Shown here: positions 22,595-35,042 of the stretch, piece after piece
Position numbering within the stretch: the first letter of the stretch is position 1
Layout of the letters: each line of letters begins with the position of its first letter
Assembly: GCA_002102555.1 (NCBI GenBank)
Contig: MCFL01000067.1
Span: 1 to 64,000 of the forward strand
DNA length: 64,000 nt
Direction of reading: 5' to 3'
Source: Catenaria anguillulae PL171
Taxonomy: Eukaryota > Blastocladiomycota > Blastocladiomycetes > Blastocladiales > Catenariaceae
The notes under the pieces: model-generated
Told to the model about the DNA's origin: nothing
What the model saw: only the letters and a program-made list of their open reading frames with translations
Database searches by the model: none
Translations under genes and position numbers: made by a program

Positions 22595-25500
22595 ATGAAC
22601 CCCGATACGCCACCCTCGCCCAGCCTGTCGCCCGACATGCTTTCTGTCACGACCCGGACCCCGCCAACGATCGCGGCGCTTGCCAAAGAGCCGGTGCCAA
22701 GCCTCCTGAATCCGCTCTGGCTACTGCACCCGGTGCCCCTGGTCCACATTTATGGCTTGACACCATTCGATCCAATTGCCGCCTCGGGCGCGGACACCTC
22801 AAGCGCGGACGGATCACCGTCCCCAGCGACGGCAACCCCTTTACACTCGACGGCGTTTGCAAAAGCGTTATGTGAGGCATTTGTCACAGAGTGTGGGCTG
22901 CCAGGCCTTCCAACCATGCCTGTGGACGATGATTTTCAATTGTCAGAAGAGGCGGTTTTGCCTCACTGGTTGCCGACAAACAGGCGATCAAGCAAGCAAG
23001 TGACAGGTGCTTCCATGCCGGGCGGGGCGAGTGTAGGCAGCACCTCTGCGGGTGCACAGATTGCATCGACGGTAAAGGCGAGGTTCCCGCAGGATCGAGT
23101 GCGGTTTGTGTTTGGCAATCAGGTTTGTTCTTTGTCTCCTGTTCGTGATCGCACGTTTGTGAATTGATGAGCGTGACGGCTGTTTTGTGTATAGGATACC
23201 CTTCGCCAACTTCCAGCACGCTCCGCACCAACGGCACCGACACCATTGTCGCCTCGCAGCGAGTCGGGGTCACTCGCGCGGACAGGTCTTCTCACGCACC
23301 ACTGGATCGCCAAGCAAGTCGTTCAATCGCCTTCGTTCACCCTCGTGTTTGGTTCTCTCGATCCCAGCTCTGGATCAATGACAGGCTCGTCTTTGGCGCT
23401 ACCTCCTCGTACTCGATCTCGCACACCCAGTCCAAGCGCAGGCGGTGCTGCTCGCCGTGGATCTGCCACAACCGAGCTCCTGGTGGAGGATGATGACCCG
23501 TCATCGACATCAAACACGGCAGATGCGTCGAATGTGGAGACTCTGGTGCGCACCGTGCGGAATGCGGTTACGATGGCGGGCGGTGGACGAGTCGCCCTCT
23601 GTTTGGTTGTACCCGATGTTTCCGACCTCGGTACGTTATCATTCATCTGATTTGGTCTCGTCGGCGGCTAATTTTTTTTTTCGGCATTGCGCGCGTAACA
23701 GATGGGGATTGGGTTGAAGAACGCGTTTCCACCCTTCGGCGCAATTTGGCACTCGACCGCAAATCTGTATTCGTCATGGCCAGCAATGCAAATCCTCAAG
23801 AGCTTGCTCAAAAGTACGCCACTCGCCTTTTTGACATTCAAGAGAGGCCTTGCTCACTCTCAGCACATCCTCGGCACCAAAAAGCTTCACATCTGCTATC
23901 CTGGACCCAGCACTCAAACACTATGCCGCCAAGGCTGCGCATTTGAAAAAGAAACGCTCGCGTACCGCCATTCCGCCCTCCAACGCCATCCTGTCGCCCA
24001 TTGCCTGGCAAGTCCGTTATGATACAAAGCTCGCGGTCCTCGCCGAACTGCGCGGCGAATGGATCGAGGCCTTGACACATGCTCAGCAGGCGTATTCGGC
24101 GTTGGTGGAGCATTACATGCAGCGGACGGATCAGGTGAGAGTGTCGGATTCGGCCAGCGGGTTGCTCGTGGATGCCGAAACATTGGTTGGTGAGGAGGAG
24201 CAGGGTGCGTTGGAGGTATTTGGTGAGCGGTGGTATGAGGCAAAGGAGTTGGCCGACGCGCTTGTGTTCAAGGTACAGAAGCTGTGTTATCTCGGCGTCA
24301 CCTACTTGTGTGCACTTCCCCGATCCAACTCACCCATGTTTCTTTTTTTCAACATGTGCCAGATTGCCAAGCTGCATGTCATGATGTCCAAACCCGCACT
24401 CATCCAGCCCCTCATTACCAACCACTTGATCGACACCCTGCCCATCCTTCCCGACGGGCCACACGCTGCTCCATCCACTGAATGGCTCGTGCTTGACCAC
24501 CGCGCAACATTTTACGCCGTCGTCGCCCGCCTCTTAATTGCCCAGTATGCCAGTCCCGCATCAAGTTCAGCGGCAAATAAACAACCCGCGACGTCATGGT
24601 CCCGTGCCCACCTCATTCCGCATCTGGGCCTTCCGCCCGCCTGGTTCACTCGCGCGTCCGAAACGGCCGACGCGGCCGATGCTCATGCCGCACAATCCGT
24701 CCCCGGAATCACGCTGCTGCCCGTGCTTCCGCATGCACTGCTCGCCAAAGCCCAAGTCCGACAATCCAAACTCGGCTTGATTTATCTCGCACAGGCCGTT
24801 CACTGGGCCACAGGATCCGCGGTCCATGCACATTGGCCGAGGCAAGTTGTTGCTGTGGGTATGGCACTGGCCAAGCGTGCCATGGACGGCGGCGATTCGC
24901 AGGTCGCGGTGGAGGTGCTTGATCGGGTAGCCGAGGCAGTACATGGACAGCAAAGCGGTGCAGGGGGCGGGCAGCAGGGGGGAGCGAATTGGCGGCGCAT
25001 CAAGGTGGCCGTGTTGGCGGAGCTTGTGGCGGCGGCCAGTCGCGCACAGCTCGACAGCGGAAGCAATGCCGGGAAATGGGCCGCGGCAGAGGTCGGAGCG
25101 AGGTTGCAGCTGGTGGCATTGTCGGGCGTAGAGGAGGGGCAAGGCCGCAAGGACCACTTGGACAAGGTATTGGCTGTGCTTTCGAGCCAGCCGGCAGCAG
25201 CCGATGTGCCCGACGGTGGCGAAATGCCGACTGACGTTGTTGTGAGCACCAGCGGTTTGATTGCCCTCGATGCCAAGTTTTCGGGTTCCCTCGTAAGCGT
25301 TCACAGGCCCATTTACATCAAGATTCGCGCGAGTCCCGCCGCACCTGGCAAGAAGGACGTGTTCGCTGCCTTGATGGCAAAGCTTGCAAAGGTCACCATT
25401 GTGTTTGACGACCCAGCGTACAACTTTGAGCTGGTCCACTCCCCAGATGCCGAAGCCAGTGCCGTCAAAAAGTGGTCCAAGCAGATCCCATGCACCCTGT

Positions 25501-27388
25501 CACCAGCATCCAGCGCAACAGATGATGACGACTTGGAGTGGAAGGTCGAGTTGACGATCCCGGAAGTCACAGATTTGCACATTGTCTCGGTCGACTTGGC
25601 CCTGTCTCCCGCGTCGTCGGCATCGCCAACAGTTGTACTTCGCCTTTCGGTTCCACCGCCGTCGCAGTCGTCGCTCGTAACGCCGTCATCGTTCATCAGT
25701 AGCAGTGGCACCGGTGCATCCAATGACACCACGTCTGCCCCTTCATCCCTTGCCTCTCGACCCAGTGCGCATTTGCGTGTACTGCCCGCGTACTGGGACC
25801 TTGACTATGCTGTGCAAGGACCCGAGACTTTGCTCGTGGACGAGGTCATGGAGGCCACCATTGTCATCGAGGCAAAGGATAAGAATGAACAAGCGCCCCG
25901 GGACCTGGCATCGCCCTTGATTGCAACCGTAACTACGGGCCAGAGTTTGGCCATGTCGACGCCACCCTTGACTCCTGCGGCCGCTGAATCGGCAGTGTCG
26001 CCGCCATTTGGTCCGGCAATCGAGCTGTATCCGGCCACCGACTCTGGGCAAGCCGATTTGGCCGCTGGTGGTGCTCAAGTGCTCGCCATTCCGATTACAA
26101 AAGTGCCTGACCGCTTGCCCGTGTTTCTACGCGCACGTCACGCTACATCCGCACCGACTTCAATCACGATTGAAATTGGCGACGGACCAACTTCGTTGTC
26201 GGACTCGAGCAGTTCGGCCACATCGCCATTGGTCGCATCACCCTACCCGTTGTCACCCTCGGGCATCCAACTTCATGCACCAGGCGAGCGGACATTGTCG
26301 GCCATCTTGGCGCCCATCCCGGGTACCACACCGCCGCCCCATCCGGGCCGTGGCTCGAACGAGGCCCTGACGGCGGTCACGGGCCCTGCAGCCATTTCAA
26401 GCAAACAGGCAAAGCACGTGTTTGCCGTTGGCCGGCGCTGGTCGGCCACGTCTGGGTCTGTTCCCCGTCTGACGTCTCGCCCAACGCTGTCGTTTGCGAC
26501 GCACCCGCGCACTCCGTTCCTTGCAAGTTTCTCTGTCTCTCCTGCCCGGTACCGCGCCACGCCCAATGACACGTTTACCGAGGACCGCGTGTTGCTCGTG
26601 GATTTCACGGCCAGCCCGCATTTGGCGTTTGAACTGACCAGCTTGGAAACAGTCCCAAGTGCATCGCCCGCGACCTTGTCGCTGGTGGCGTGCCCAACGC
26701 CTGCCACTCTCCGCCCAGGCGATACGTGGCGGGTGGCTGTGCTCGTGTCGTCACCCGTGGATTCGGAACCAAAGTTGCCGCTTGGCGCGCTGATTGTAAA
26801 CTGGCGGCGCGCTGATGGGATGGATGGAATGCAAGGTAAGGATGTTGAAACCAGGGTTCCGCTGCCTGTGATTCTGAGGAAGCCGGTCACGATTGTTGTG
26901 GAAACTGGTATGTTTCTTTTCCTTGCCACTCCTGTTGACTCTATGTTGTTCGCTAACTGTGCTACTCTTCGCTAGAATCCGCACGTTACGCGACGCAATA
27001 CACGCCGCACCCAATTGACTTTGTCATTCACAATGTCACCTCGACGGTCCACCGCGTGTCCTTGACCATGGAAGCAGGGACCGTGACGATTCCATCGGCC
27101 ACTCCACTGTCTCCGCCAACGATGACCGAAGAACCTCCCGCAGCACCACCCGCCACCACCACCGTTGCTGCCCAGTTTGCCGGCGACAAGATCACGCAAC
27201 TGGTCCTCATGCCTGGTCAAACGCACCGCGTCTCAATCATGGCGGTTCCGCTCGTCACGGGCAACGTGGACTTGGCTCGATGTGTTGTGACGACGGGCGA
27301 GGCAGGCGACGAGGTCAACAGCCCGTTTGCGCGCGTGTTTGTGATGCCCGAGGGAAATGCGTCTGACGATGGAGCAGTTGCGGTGTAG
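22595..27388 (+). CDS. TRAPPC11: TRAPP III subunit TRAPPC11 (foie gras / gryzun) homologue
   Basis: Exons 22595-23122, 23195-23630, 23702-24272, 24363-26907 and 26976-27388; about 1,498 residues. The N-terminus has the NPLWLLHPVPLVHIYGLTPF start typical of the family. Residues about 310-560 correspond to the foie gras domain: WVEERVSTLRRNLALDRKSV, then LDPALKHYAAKAAHLKKKRS, VRYDTKLAVLAELRGEWIEA and RWYEAKELADALVFK/IAKLH spliced across intron 4, with the expected ALxxYxxAY-like helix. The long C-terminal part, rich in beta-strand-like segments and ending PHPIDFVIHNVTSTVHRVSL, corresponds to the gryzun region. TRAPPC11 is part of TRAPP III, acting in ER-to-Golgi traffic and autophagy. One base appears to be missing near 23842-23847, where two well-formed frames meet. 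Intron 4 (24273-24362) is a multiple of three with no stop, so a retained form would stay in frame. Confidence 0.75.
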
Positions 27389-27521
27389 CAAGAGGCGGCC
27401 ATTGAGTTTTGAGCTAGGTCATGGGACAGATTGTATTCATTTATTGGCATTTTTGTGGGGTGCTTTTGTTGATCCTGCTTATACAAGAGTACTGATTCGT
27501 TGACACACCCTCCATCCTCGA

Positions 27522-27536
27522 CCCCCCCCCCCCCCC
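27522..27536. repeat. Poly-C run, 15 bases
   Basis: Homopolymer of C on the plus strand in the short spacer between the convergent TRAPPC11 and F-box-like genes, shortly past the stop codon of the latter on its own strand. Similar G/C runs occur elsewhere in this window's intergenic DNA. Confidence 0.9.
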
Positions 27537-27564
27537 GCTCCCACGTTCCTTAGCTCACGCCCTG

Positions 27565-29208
27565 TCAATCCACATTTGCACTCGATTCGGATGGTGGATC
27601 AAAGTCTATCCCTTCCTGCTCCTGTACGTCACTACTTGGTGGTTGGATGGCTGATGATGTGTCCCCATCTGCAGGATCTTGTGTTCCTGGGAGCAACGGC
27701 AGGTCGGCCATGACATCCAGAAGCTGCTCATGTTCCATCAGCGAATCCATGATGCGGACCATTGCTCGAATAATTCCGAGCCACCTAATAAAAAGAAGAC
27801 GGTACTCGTGTTAGATTGACTACAGGAATAGCAATTCTTGGAATGTACGTCATATGTACTTATTGGTACACTTGAGAATCTGATGTAGCAACGTATCCCA
27901 CGCCGCCTTTTTTTCGCCATCCAAGTTGCCAAGAATCCGATAGAGCGCCAAATCAATAGCCTCGGAGCTCAGCACCGTCGGCTTCTTCATTGCTTGATCT
28001 CCCGGTGTTGCTGCCTTCCTCGGATGTTGCATCATGGATATCCACCGCACGCACCAAGCGTTAACATTGAGCACGAGTCGGCGATTAATCACGGCCAACT
28101 TGTGCCTGGGCGCGTTCCTGCCCGCCACCAACCCTCGCTCCATGGCCTCTGTCTCTGCTCGCATCTCGCGCAAACCTGCCGGCTCGTCTTGCTCGTCTCC
28201 GTTTACGGGCGACGACGCACCAGAATGCCGGGCAACGCGTGACGCCAAATCCGCAAGCACGGCTTGTGCGTCGCGCTCAAGCGTCGATTCCATGGTTGAC
28301 CACACAAACCCCATGTGCGCCGACCGAGGTGAGGAGGCAAGAAACGAGTCGAGGACAAGCGGAATGCCCAGCTGCAAGCAGCTCGCGGGTTGTGCTTGCG
28401 ACCCGAGCACAAACAAGAGTGTACGAAGCTTGGACTCGGAATGGCTCCAGCTGTCAATGAAATGAAACACACGCAAGAAGGCCGGGAGGCGTTTGCGCGC
28501 GAGGATCGTGGCGATCGATGGGCGATTCATGAGCAACGAATCGGCAAGCTTTGGCGCCAGGTATCGGCGAACACCTGGAATGACAGACGCAGTCCACCGC
28601 TCTCGGCACCGATCCTGGTAGTTGACGACTGGCTCGTCAATAGGCAACGAACGAGTGACTTGATTGATGTTGTGAATGGCGGCACTGTACCAAGCTGCCG
28701 ACACGAGAGATGCAGACTTGAGCGTGCCAGTGGCCACGGGCAGAAACTGCATCAGGACGGTGAGGATGGCCGGCTGACGAAGAGCGAATTGCGCTGCGGA
28801 TTCGCTCACTTCGACGTGGGCTTGGTCTGATTCGCTCGTAAATGAAATGGTCAGTTGCTGTGAAAACGTGAGCATTCCCAGCGGGAAATCAATGTCCTCT
28901 GAGCTTGCATCGATCACGTCGACAGCCGAGTCTGGAAGAGGATCAAAGCCGTCATGGGACTTATCGTTTGTATGTGTCACGCTGCTCTTTGGCGCAAGGT
29001 CAATAGTCAGAGCAGGGATTCGGTCGGCTTGAATCGCAGCCGCCGAGTCTCGCGTAGGACCGGCGCATGTTGAAGACGAAAGGGGTTCGATCCAGCCTGG
29101 TCGAATACAAACGGGTCGGGGCAAACGTGAGCTGGCCAAGCGCGGCAATGACGGGGGTTCCATACTTGAATGCATTTCTCCTGAAATAATGGTGGAGAGA
29201 TGTCTCAT
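27565..29208 (-). CDS. F-box-like protein, 522 residues
   Basis: Exons 29208-27860 and 27784-27565; the intron (donor GTACAT, acceptor TTATTAG) splits a Lys codon and both frames continue well. Start chosen at the ATG at 29208; a downstream in-frame Met (MHSSMEPP) is also possible. Residues about 150-195 contain RQPAILTVLMQFLPVATGTL then KSASLVSAAWYSAAI, which has the L-P...L...S.VS..W..A pattern of an F-box. F-boxes bind Skp1 to recruit substrates to SCF ubiquitin ligases. The rest is mostly helical (for example YLAPKLADSLLMN) without LRR or WD repeats that I can see, and the C-terminus is acidic and disordered. Assignment rests on this one motif, so other helical functions remain possible. 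Confidence 0.55.
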
Positions 29209-29398
29209 GTAGATGAGATCGGAAACCCTATGTAAACCTTCTTCTTCTTACACATTCGCGATCCTGCTTCATTCCCAATGCAAAACGCGTCCATACACGT
29301 GAATGATGAAGTCAAAAATATTGACACGAGTTTCCCAATACAACAACCACAAAAATCGCTTCAAGCAATGAGGGAGTAAACACGATATCGAACGCATT

Positions 29399-30793
29399 TC
29401 ACCGTGGTCTCGCCAACCCTGGTCCCTTGACCCCATGCGCGGGCCACATTCTCGGCGGCAGCTGCGGCGGTTCCTTGAGCGACGTCGATGCAGCCAAGCT
29501 TGCGTCTGTCGTCTCTGTTTGCATCGATACAGCCGTCGATTCACTTGCCGGCCTTTTGCTGGAAATCGTGGCGTAGCTCTGGTCCCGACTTCCTGTGGTG
29601 ACCGAATGCAACTCAAGAGGCACTTGGCCACCACCAGTCGTCGTCCCCTCGCGCAACCGTTGCTGCTGAACGTGCCTGCGGAGAATGCGACTGAGCATAT
29701 CAAGAAACATGCAGAAGAGGCGGAGGCGGATGGATTCGGCAAGATAGATGCCTGCCCGTTGATCACAGTTAGTACGACTTTGGTCTGAGCGCGAAATGAA
29801 GCAAGCGCTTGTGAACTTACATACCATTCCAGAGCGGGTCAAAAGCGGGAGCAAGAAGCACGACCAGATTGGCCACAATGACGCCAGTGCATTCAATCGC
29901 AAGAATCCAAATAACGCGATTGAGAAGTTGCGAAATGAGCTTGAAGTAGGGCGAGTCGTTGGGAGTAGTCAGTTTGTACAAGAGCATGATGAAGGCAATC
30001 GAGATGCATAGATTGGTCACGCCGTCGTAAATCGCCCAAACTACGGTTCAAGTGGTAATGCCTTGTGAGTTGCCCTTTTTCCCCCATTTGGATGGACAGC
30101 CGCATGCATACCTGAGAACATGATATCCATGTCAGTTACGAGTTCTTGAGCGGATGGCTTGACTCCGAGGTTGTATTCTTGAATGTACGAGAAAATGTAC
30201 AAAACCTGTCGAAATCGATTGAAGCAAGTCTGAGTTGAGCAAGCGCACGAGATGAGAAATGGAGACAAGCACCGAAACATGCATTATTGGCCGTGCATCC
30301 CATGACACTAACGATAGCCATCACGATGAGTACTCGCTTGGCAAGTCTCATGCGTGCCGATGCAAGAAAGTGAAACCTACACTCAGAGAGACGAGGACAG
30401 CGATTTTTTTGTCACCTTGTACATTATCGTTCCCGGCTGTTGACTTGATCAAATGCACCTTGCCACGTTCAACAGGACAAACCCGCACCCACCAATCCAC
30501 GCAAACACGAGCGAAACGACCATGACCCGCATATTTCCCAGCGACAGTGGCTTCTTCTCGGGGTAACCCGTTTCCGGATCCACGGCGCCCGTCAACCGAG
30601 CTGCTTCGCCTAAGCTGCGAAGCATGAGGTCGCACGCATGTGCGGACGCGATGATGCCAAGAACGAGGTAGTAGAAAGAATGGTGCGCCTTGGACCAGAG
30701 TCGTACCGAGTGCCAGATCGTGGAAATGTCGAGTGAAAGACAGATGCCGACGAGAAAGCTGGTCGTGGACCATGATCCGGTTAGCGAGGACAT
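29399..30793 (-). CDS. Six-pass (possibly seven) membrane protein, unknown family
   Basis: Exons 30793-30459, 30376-30112, 30040-29825 and 29751-29399; about 389 residues. Membrane segments in order: STTSFLVGICLSLDISTIW, FYYLVLGIIASAHACDLML, RVMVVSLVFAWIGGCGFVLL, KRVLIVMAIVSVMGCTA, WAIYDGVTNLCISIAFIMLL and NRVIWILAIECTGVIVANLV. The C-terminal 115 residues are basic then Ser/Thr/Pro-rich, probably cytoplasmic. Exon 2 contains one apparent missing base near 30203 (between SIDFDR and VLYIFSYIQEYNLGVKPSAQ). Alternatively that segment is an intron, because a CTGAC branch and CTCAG acceptor are present at its end. There are no motifs of known transporters or receptors. It shares no obvious sequence with the two 12-pass proteins at 47 and 60 kb. 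Confidence 0.6.
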
Positions 30794-31607
30794 GGTTGTG
30801 AATGCCGATTGCGAGAGACGCGAGACATGTGCCAACAGAGCAGCTGAACTGGATATCAATGAAGCAGTGGACTGACTTTGCGGGAGGTTGATTGAGGCTG
30901 ATTATGACAGGCGCCAGCTACAGGGAGGGGAGAGGGTTGAGCTTTATCACCCCAACTCACACTGAGGGATTTACTCTGCATTGCATGTTGAACGATTGGT
31001 GGACCCATTCAGCGTCTCGCTACTCAACGTGTGGGGCCGGGTTGACTTTTCGATTTTGGGTCTTGTGGATTTCCGGGTCAGGTGGCAAAGTCATCAATGT
31101 TGCTAGCAAACCGTCAGAAACTCACATCACGGCGATGAAGGCAAAAGTGCGCGCAAAGAGCACGCAATGGCGGTAATTGAAAGTTGAGTGGCGGTACCGG
31201 TGTGTGCTTGGCCAGGCCCCAGATCCCAGCGCCTGTGCAACATATGTATATGTGTATTCGATCTTCCAAGTAAACCGTGGACAGGTTGTTTTCAAGTTTG
31301 CCGAACAATGATGCCTGATATGAACCAGCTTCCAGGCAGGGAGCCAATGAGAGTACTCGTTGAACCCAAGTGGCTCAGCGCGTTTCTGTGCAAGGCGGCT
31401 GCAACCGACGCCACCAACGATCGGCGTACAGACGGGGATAAAGGGGCAATCAGGAGGATTATATAGCGGACTCAATGATGAGCATGCAAAGCAGCTGGCA
31501 GCCTACGGCAGGCAGTGTGGGGAGATGGGTGAAACAGCACGATGGGATGATAGGTACAAATGTACAAACGGGGGGGGAGGGTTGGTTGGAAAGATAAGCA
31601 ATCAAGC
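30794..31607. other. intergenic
   Basis: Region between the start of the minus-strand six-pass gene (30793) and the 3' end of the dehydrogenase gene (31608). Only short frames of poor coding character; a G run of nine at 31570-31578. No RNA gene or repeat family recognised. Confidence 0.4.
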
Positions 31608-33209
31608 TCAGTTCAACCACGACCGCTCACTTGGCACCGACCATTTGGTCGTCACCTTCTTGCGCTTGGTAAAGAACTCCATGCCGCCATCGGCCGTGAT
31701 ATCGGCATCGCCAAACTTGCTCCGATTCCACCCGCCAAACGAAAACGGCTCTCGGGGAACAGGCACGCCAATGTTGACGCCAATCATGCCTGCGCTGAAG
31801 CGCTTGGTGGCATACTCGGCCGTGAACCCAGATTGCGTGTAAATGGCCGCTGCGTTTCCGTAGGGATTGGCATTCTCAATGGCAATGGCCGCATCAAGGG
31901 TCGGCACGTGAAGAATGGACAAGACGGGGCCAAACACTTCGTCGTGCAGGGCACGGTCGGACGCGTTGGTGTGAAGGATGACGGTTGGGCCGACGAAATG
32001 GCCAGGTTGCAGACGAGAAGTCCACGGGCGACCGTCGAGGAGGAGTTTAGCGCCGCCTTTTTCCGATTCATCAATGCTATGGATGGCGGTTGAACGCGTC
32101 AACGAAATGATCAACAGCAACAACGCAAGAAACAAGACGTACTATCCGGTAATGCGCTTGACGCTTGCGTCGTCAATCACGGGCCCAATCTCCTTCTGGG
32201 TCAAGACCTTGGCCTTTGCGACAATGGCATCGACGAGTTTTTGGTTGTCGCCCACAATGAGCAACACGCTCGCCGCCATGCACCGCTGTCCCGAGCACCC
32301 CGTGAACGAGTTGACGATATCGTGAGCAGCCATTTCCACATCGACATCGGGCGCCGCCACCAAATGATTCTTTGCGCCACCGAGGGCGAGGCACCGAATG
32401 CCGCGGCCGGTCGCGCGCCGATGCACCATTTCCGCCACATGGGTCGTGCCCACAAACGTGACGGCCTTGACGAGTGGGTGATCAATCAATGCGTTCACAA
32501 CTGGCGCCGTGCCAAGGACAATGTTGAAGACGCCATCAGGCACGCCCGCCTCCTTTAGGATGGCTGCCACCCGAGTCATGGTCAGAGGAACCTTTTCGGA
32601 AGGCTTCAAAACCATTGTGTTTCCCGTCGCCAGGACAATGGGCAGCGTCCAATTTGGGCACATGAACGGGAAGTTGAAGGGCACAATGCTGACGACGACA
32701 CCCAGGGGCACGCGCGTATCGTGGCAAGTGACGCCGCGGCTGACTTCTTGGATACGGCCGCTTGCGAGTTCGGGCATGGCGCACGCGTACTCGACCGTTT
32801 CGTTGCCCTTGGCCAGATCGCCCAGCGCTTCGGCAAACGTCTTGCCGTGCTCCTTGACGATGAGGTGCGCGAGCTCGTCACGATACTTGTTGGCAATGAG
32901 GTGGTGGTAGCGGAGCAGGATTTGCGCCCGGTCCTTGAAGGTGCGTTGCGACCAGGCGGGGAAGGCGTCCTACGGTGTAGGGTATTGACGACGGACGGAG
33001 CAAGGTGAGTGGGCGAGTTTAAGGCAGCAAGGTCAGGGCGCGCGTACATGAGCGGCCTTGACGGCAGCGTCGACGTCTGCGGGCGTGGAGACGGGGCATT
33101 GGGCAATGACCTCGCCCGTGTGCGGCGTCGTGACTGGAATCCACTGTTGGCAGTCGGCAGCGACCTGAACGTATTGGCCGCCGATGAAGTTGTCAAGCTT
33201 GGTGGCCAT
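31608..33209 (-). CDS. ALDH6A1: Methylmalonate-semialdehyde dehydrogenase (acylating), ALDH6 family
   Basis: Exons 33209-33048, 32969-32143 and 32076-31608 splice cleanly into 485 residues. Family signatures: LDNFIGGQYV at the start, the cofactor-binding IVPFNFPFMCPNW and LKPSEKVP, VTFVGTTHVAEMV, GAKNHLV, the catalytic Cys in GCSGQRCMAAS, VFGPVLSI, NPYGNAAAIYT, GVNIGVPVPREPFSFGGWNR and KFGD. GQRCMA and VNxGVPVPxxPFSFGG(W) set this enzyme apart from other aldehyde dehydrogenases. It converts methylmalonate semialdehyde (from valine and thymine breakdown) and malonate semialdehyde to propionyl- or acetyl-CoA with NAD and CoA, in mitochondria in other eukaryotes. The protein starts directly at the mature domain with no evident targeting peptide, so either an upstream coding exon is missed or the enzyme is not mitochondrial here. 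Confidence 0.9.
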
Positions 33210-33821
33210 GGCTAACACGTGTTGCTTCCAGTGAGCGTGCGTCTTTGGGTCGGATAGGCAGAGTTCAAAGTGGGCGTGATATTCCTTTGCACAGTTCCGA
33301 ATATCGAATATAGGTCGAATGTGGGTCCAAATTCAGACCAAAATTGCCCGACGGATGACGGGCAGACAAATTGGACCTGTGGCGTTGTGGCATTGATGCG
33401 CGCTCGATCGGTGGCCGGCCTCTACAAGATCGGTGTGCGACGCGTCCCTTGGGAATCGGAATGAAATTGAAGCGAATAAGCGGGAGACATATTGGCACGT
33501 ATTTGGAATCAGGATTGACACCAGGCGATACGAGACACCTGCAATTCTAATGGTAGCATCATGCTTCTCGATCTTCAAGAGTGGGGAAATTGCTGGCAAG
33601 TTCCCGTTCGCGCGTGAACGCGAAGGATTGGTTGGTTTGTTGGTTGGTTGACAGGTTGCCCTGGAGTGGGTTTCGGCAGGCAAGCAGGCCGTTGAGCTTC
33701 GACGCTGGTATAAAGTCACACCAGATCCATCCCAACTCTTGCATACCGCATTTCCTTCACATCCGCACCTTTGCTCAACTCTTCCCCTCACATCTGATTC
33801 GTTTCCTTCCTCCGCATCAAG
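33210..33821. other. Divergent intergenic region
   Basis: Shared upstream region of the dehydrogenase gene (minus, starting 33209) and the repeat-protein gene (plus, starting 33822). A TATAAA-like element (GGTATAAAG) lies at 33708-33716, about 110 bases before the plus-strand ATG, and a GGTTG-rich patch is at about 33628-33652. Confidence 0.45.
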
Positions 33822-34574
33822 ATGGGCCGAAGCCAAATTCATTCTTCACAACGCCAGGTTGTCCAGCAGCAATGCGACAAGTCGATTACCCAAGGAAAAC
33901 AGCAGCCATCACAGGCAACCTCACGCCTCTCATCACCACCACAACAACATGTACAGCTCCCGCTCCAACGCCGCCAGAACTCGCCCAAGGAAGCCCAAGT
34001 CTATCGCCCTACGCCTGTCAGAGAGCATCCAGATGACGCATTCCTGACTGGAGCATGGATGTTTGACTCAACCCGTGTCCCGCAATGGATGCTTTCCCAA
34101 CTGCCAAAGCAGCAAGCGTCGCGCCAATTCCAATTGCCGACGGCCTCAAGTGCTATGCCCAAACCCAACAGCTCCAAATCGAGCCGTCAGAACATGAATG
34201 CGCAAGTGTACTACCCGACACCAATCAAGTCCGCCCACCCAGACGATGCATTCTTTTCCGGCGCCTGGCTATTCGACCAAGCTAGTGTCCCACAATGGCT
34301 TGCGTCCCAGTTACATGCACCGCCATCCAAGCGTCGCCCAACAAACATGAGGACGCAAAACGACCCGCAGCTTGCGCTCCTCGATGGATGGGCCATTGAC
34401 TCGCTCAAGCCGCTCCCGAATGCGGTCGAGTTGCTGGAGACCAAGGAAGAGCAGCGGTTGGCCATGGAGATTGAAAATCAGAATCAGCGAACGCAACTAC
34501 AATCCAGTGTCAGGCAGCGCAGGGAGGCTGAAATGAGCGGGAAACGTCAAAGCAAACCGGGCAAGAGGATCTGA
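33822..34574 (+). CDS. Novel internally repeated protein, 250 residues
   Basis: Single exon from the ATG at 33822. It contains two clear copies of an approximately 38-residue unit. The first has AQVYRPTP, HPDDAFLTGAWMFD and VPQWMLSQLP; the second has AQVYYPTP, HPDDAFFSGAWLFD and VPQWLASQLH. A third, faded copy follows (DPQLALLDGWAIDSLKPLPN). Flanking sequence is Gln/Ser-rich and basic, and the C-terminal 60 residues form a charged helix (ETKEEQRLAMEIENQNQRTQ) ending in KPGKRI. There is no signal peptide or membrane helix. The repeat core D-D-A-F-x-x-G-A-W-x-F-D is not one I recognise. The regular aromatic and acidic pattern suggests short linear binding motifs displayed in tandem, but that is inference. 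Confidence 0.7.
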   Translation: MGRSQIHSSQRQVVQQQCDKSITQGKQQPSQATSRLSSPPQQHVQLPLQRRQNSPKEAQVYRPTPVREHPDDAFLTGAWMFDSTRVPQWMLSQLPKQQASRQFQLPTASSAMPKPNSSKSSRQNMNAQVYYPTPIKSAHPDDAFFSGAWLFDQASVPQWLASQLHAPPSKRRPTNMRTQNDPQLALLDGWAIDSLKPLPNAVELLETKEEQRLAMEIENQNQRTQLQSSVRQRREAEMSGKRQSKPGKRI

Positions 34575-35042
34575 GTGTTTGTTCCTTCTTTGTTGGTTGC
34601 TGTACTACTTTCTGGACCGTTTTCAGTTGCAGTTATGTCTACATACATTTCCTTTGCTTTGCAGCTGAATCCAAGTGTATCCATGTCCACATCATGTCCG
34701 CAAGCCCAATCCTTCCCACATCTTGAAAATAAGCACGATCGCAATTTGAAGCCGCGGATGAAAGCTAACCTCATTTCGAGTTAATTATTGTTGGCATGGC
34801 TGGGAACGTGTCGTGGCCAGTCACGAAGGCGGCAACAAAGTGGATGTGCATATCGCCTGGCTAAAGGCGAGGGCATTACAATTACTCAGCTCCACAGGAC
34901 AGTATCTGAGCATCCGCACTCAACCAAATCGGAGCTGCCACAGATTGGCAGCCGTTAAGGCATCAAGCAGCAGCTCGTAAATAAAGTGGGCCATTGACCC
35001 GGTGGCAATGCATGACTGGCCAAAGTCTCGCGCATTGTCATC
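34575..35042. other. intergenic
   Basis: Spacer between two plus-strand genes. No coding pattern or repeat seen; it should hold the promoter of the gene at 35043. Confidence 0.4.
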
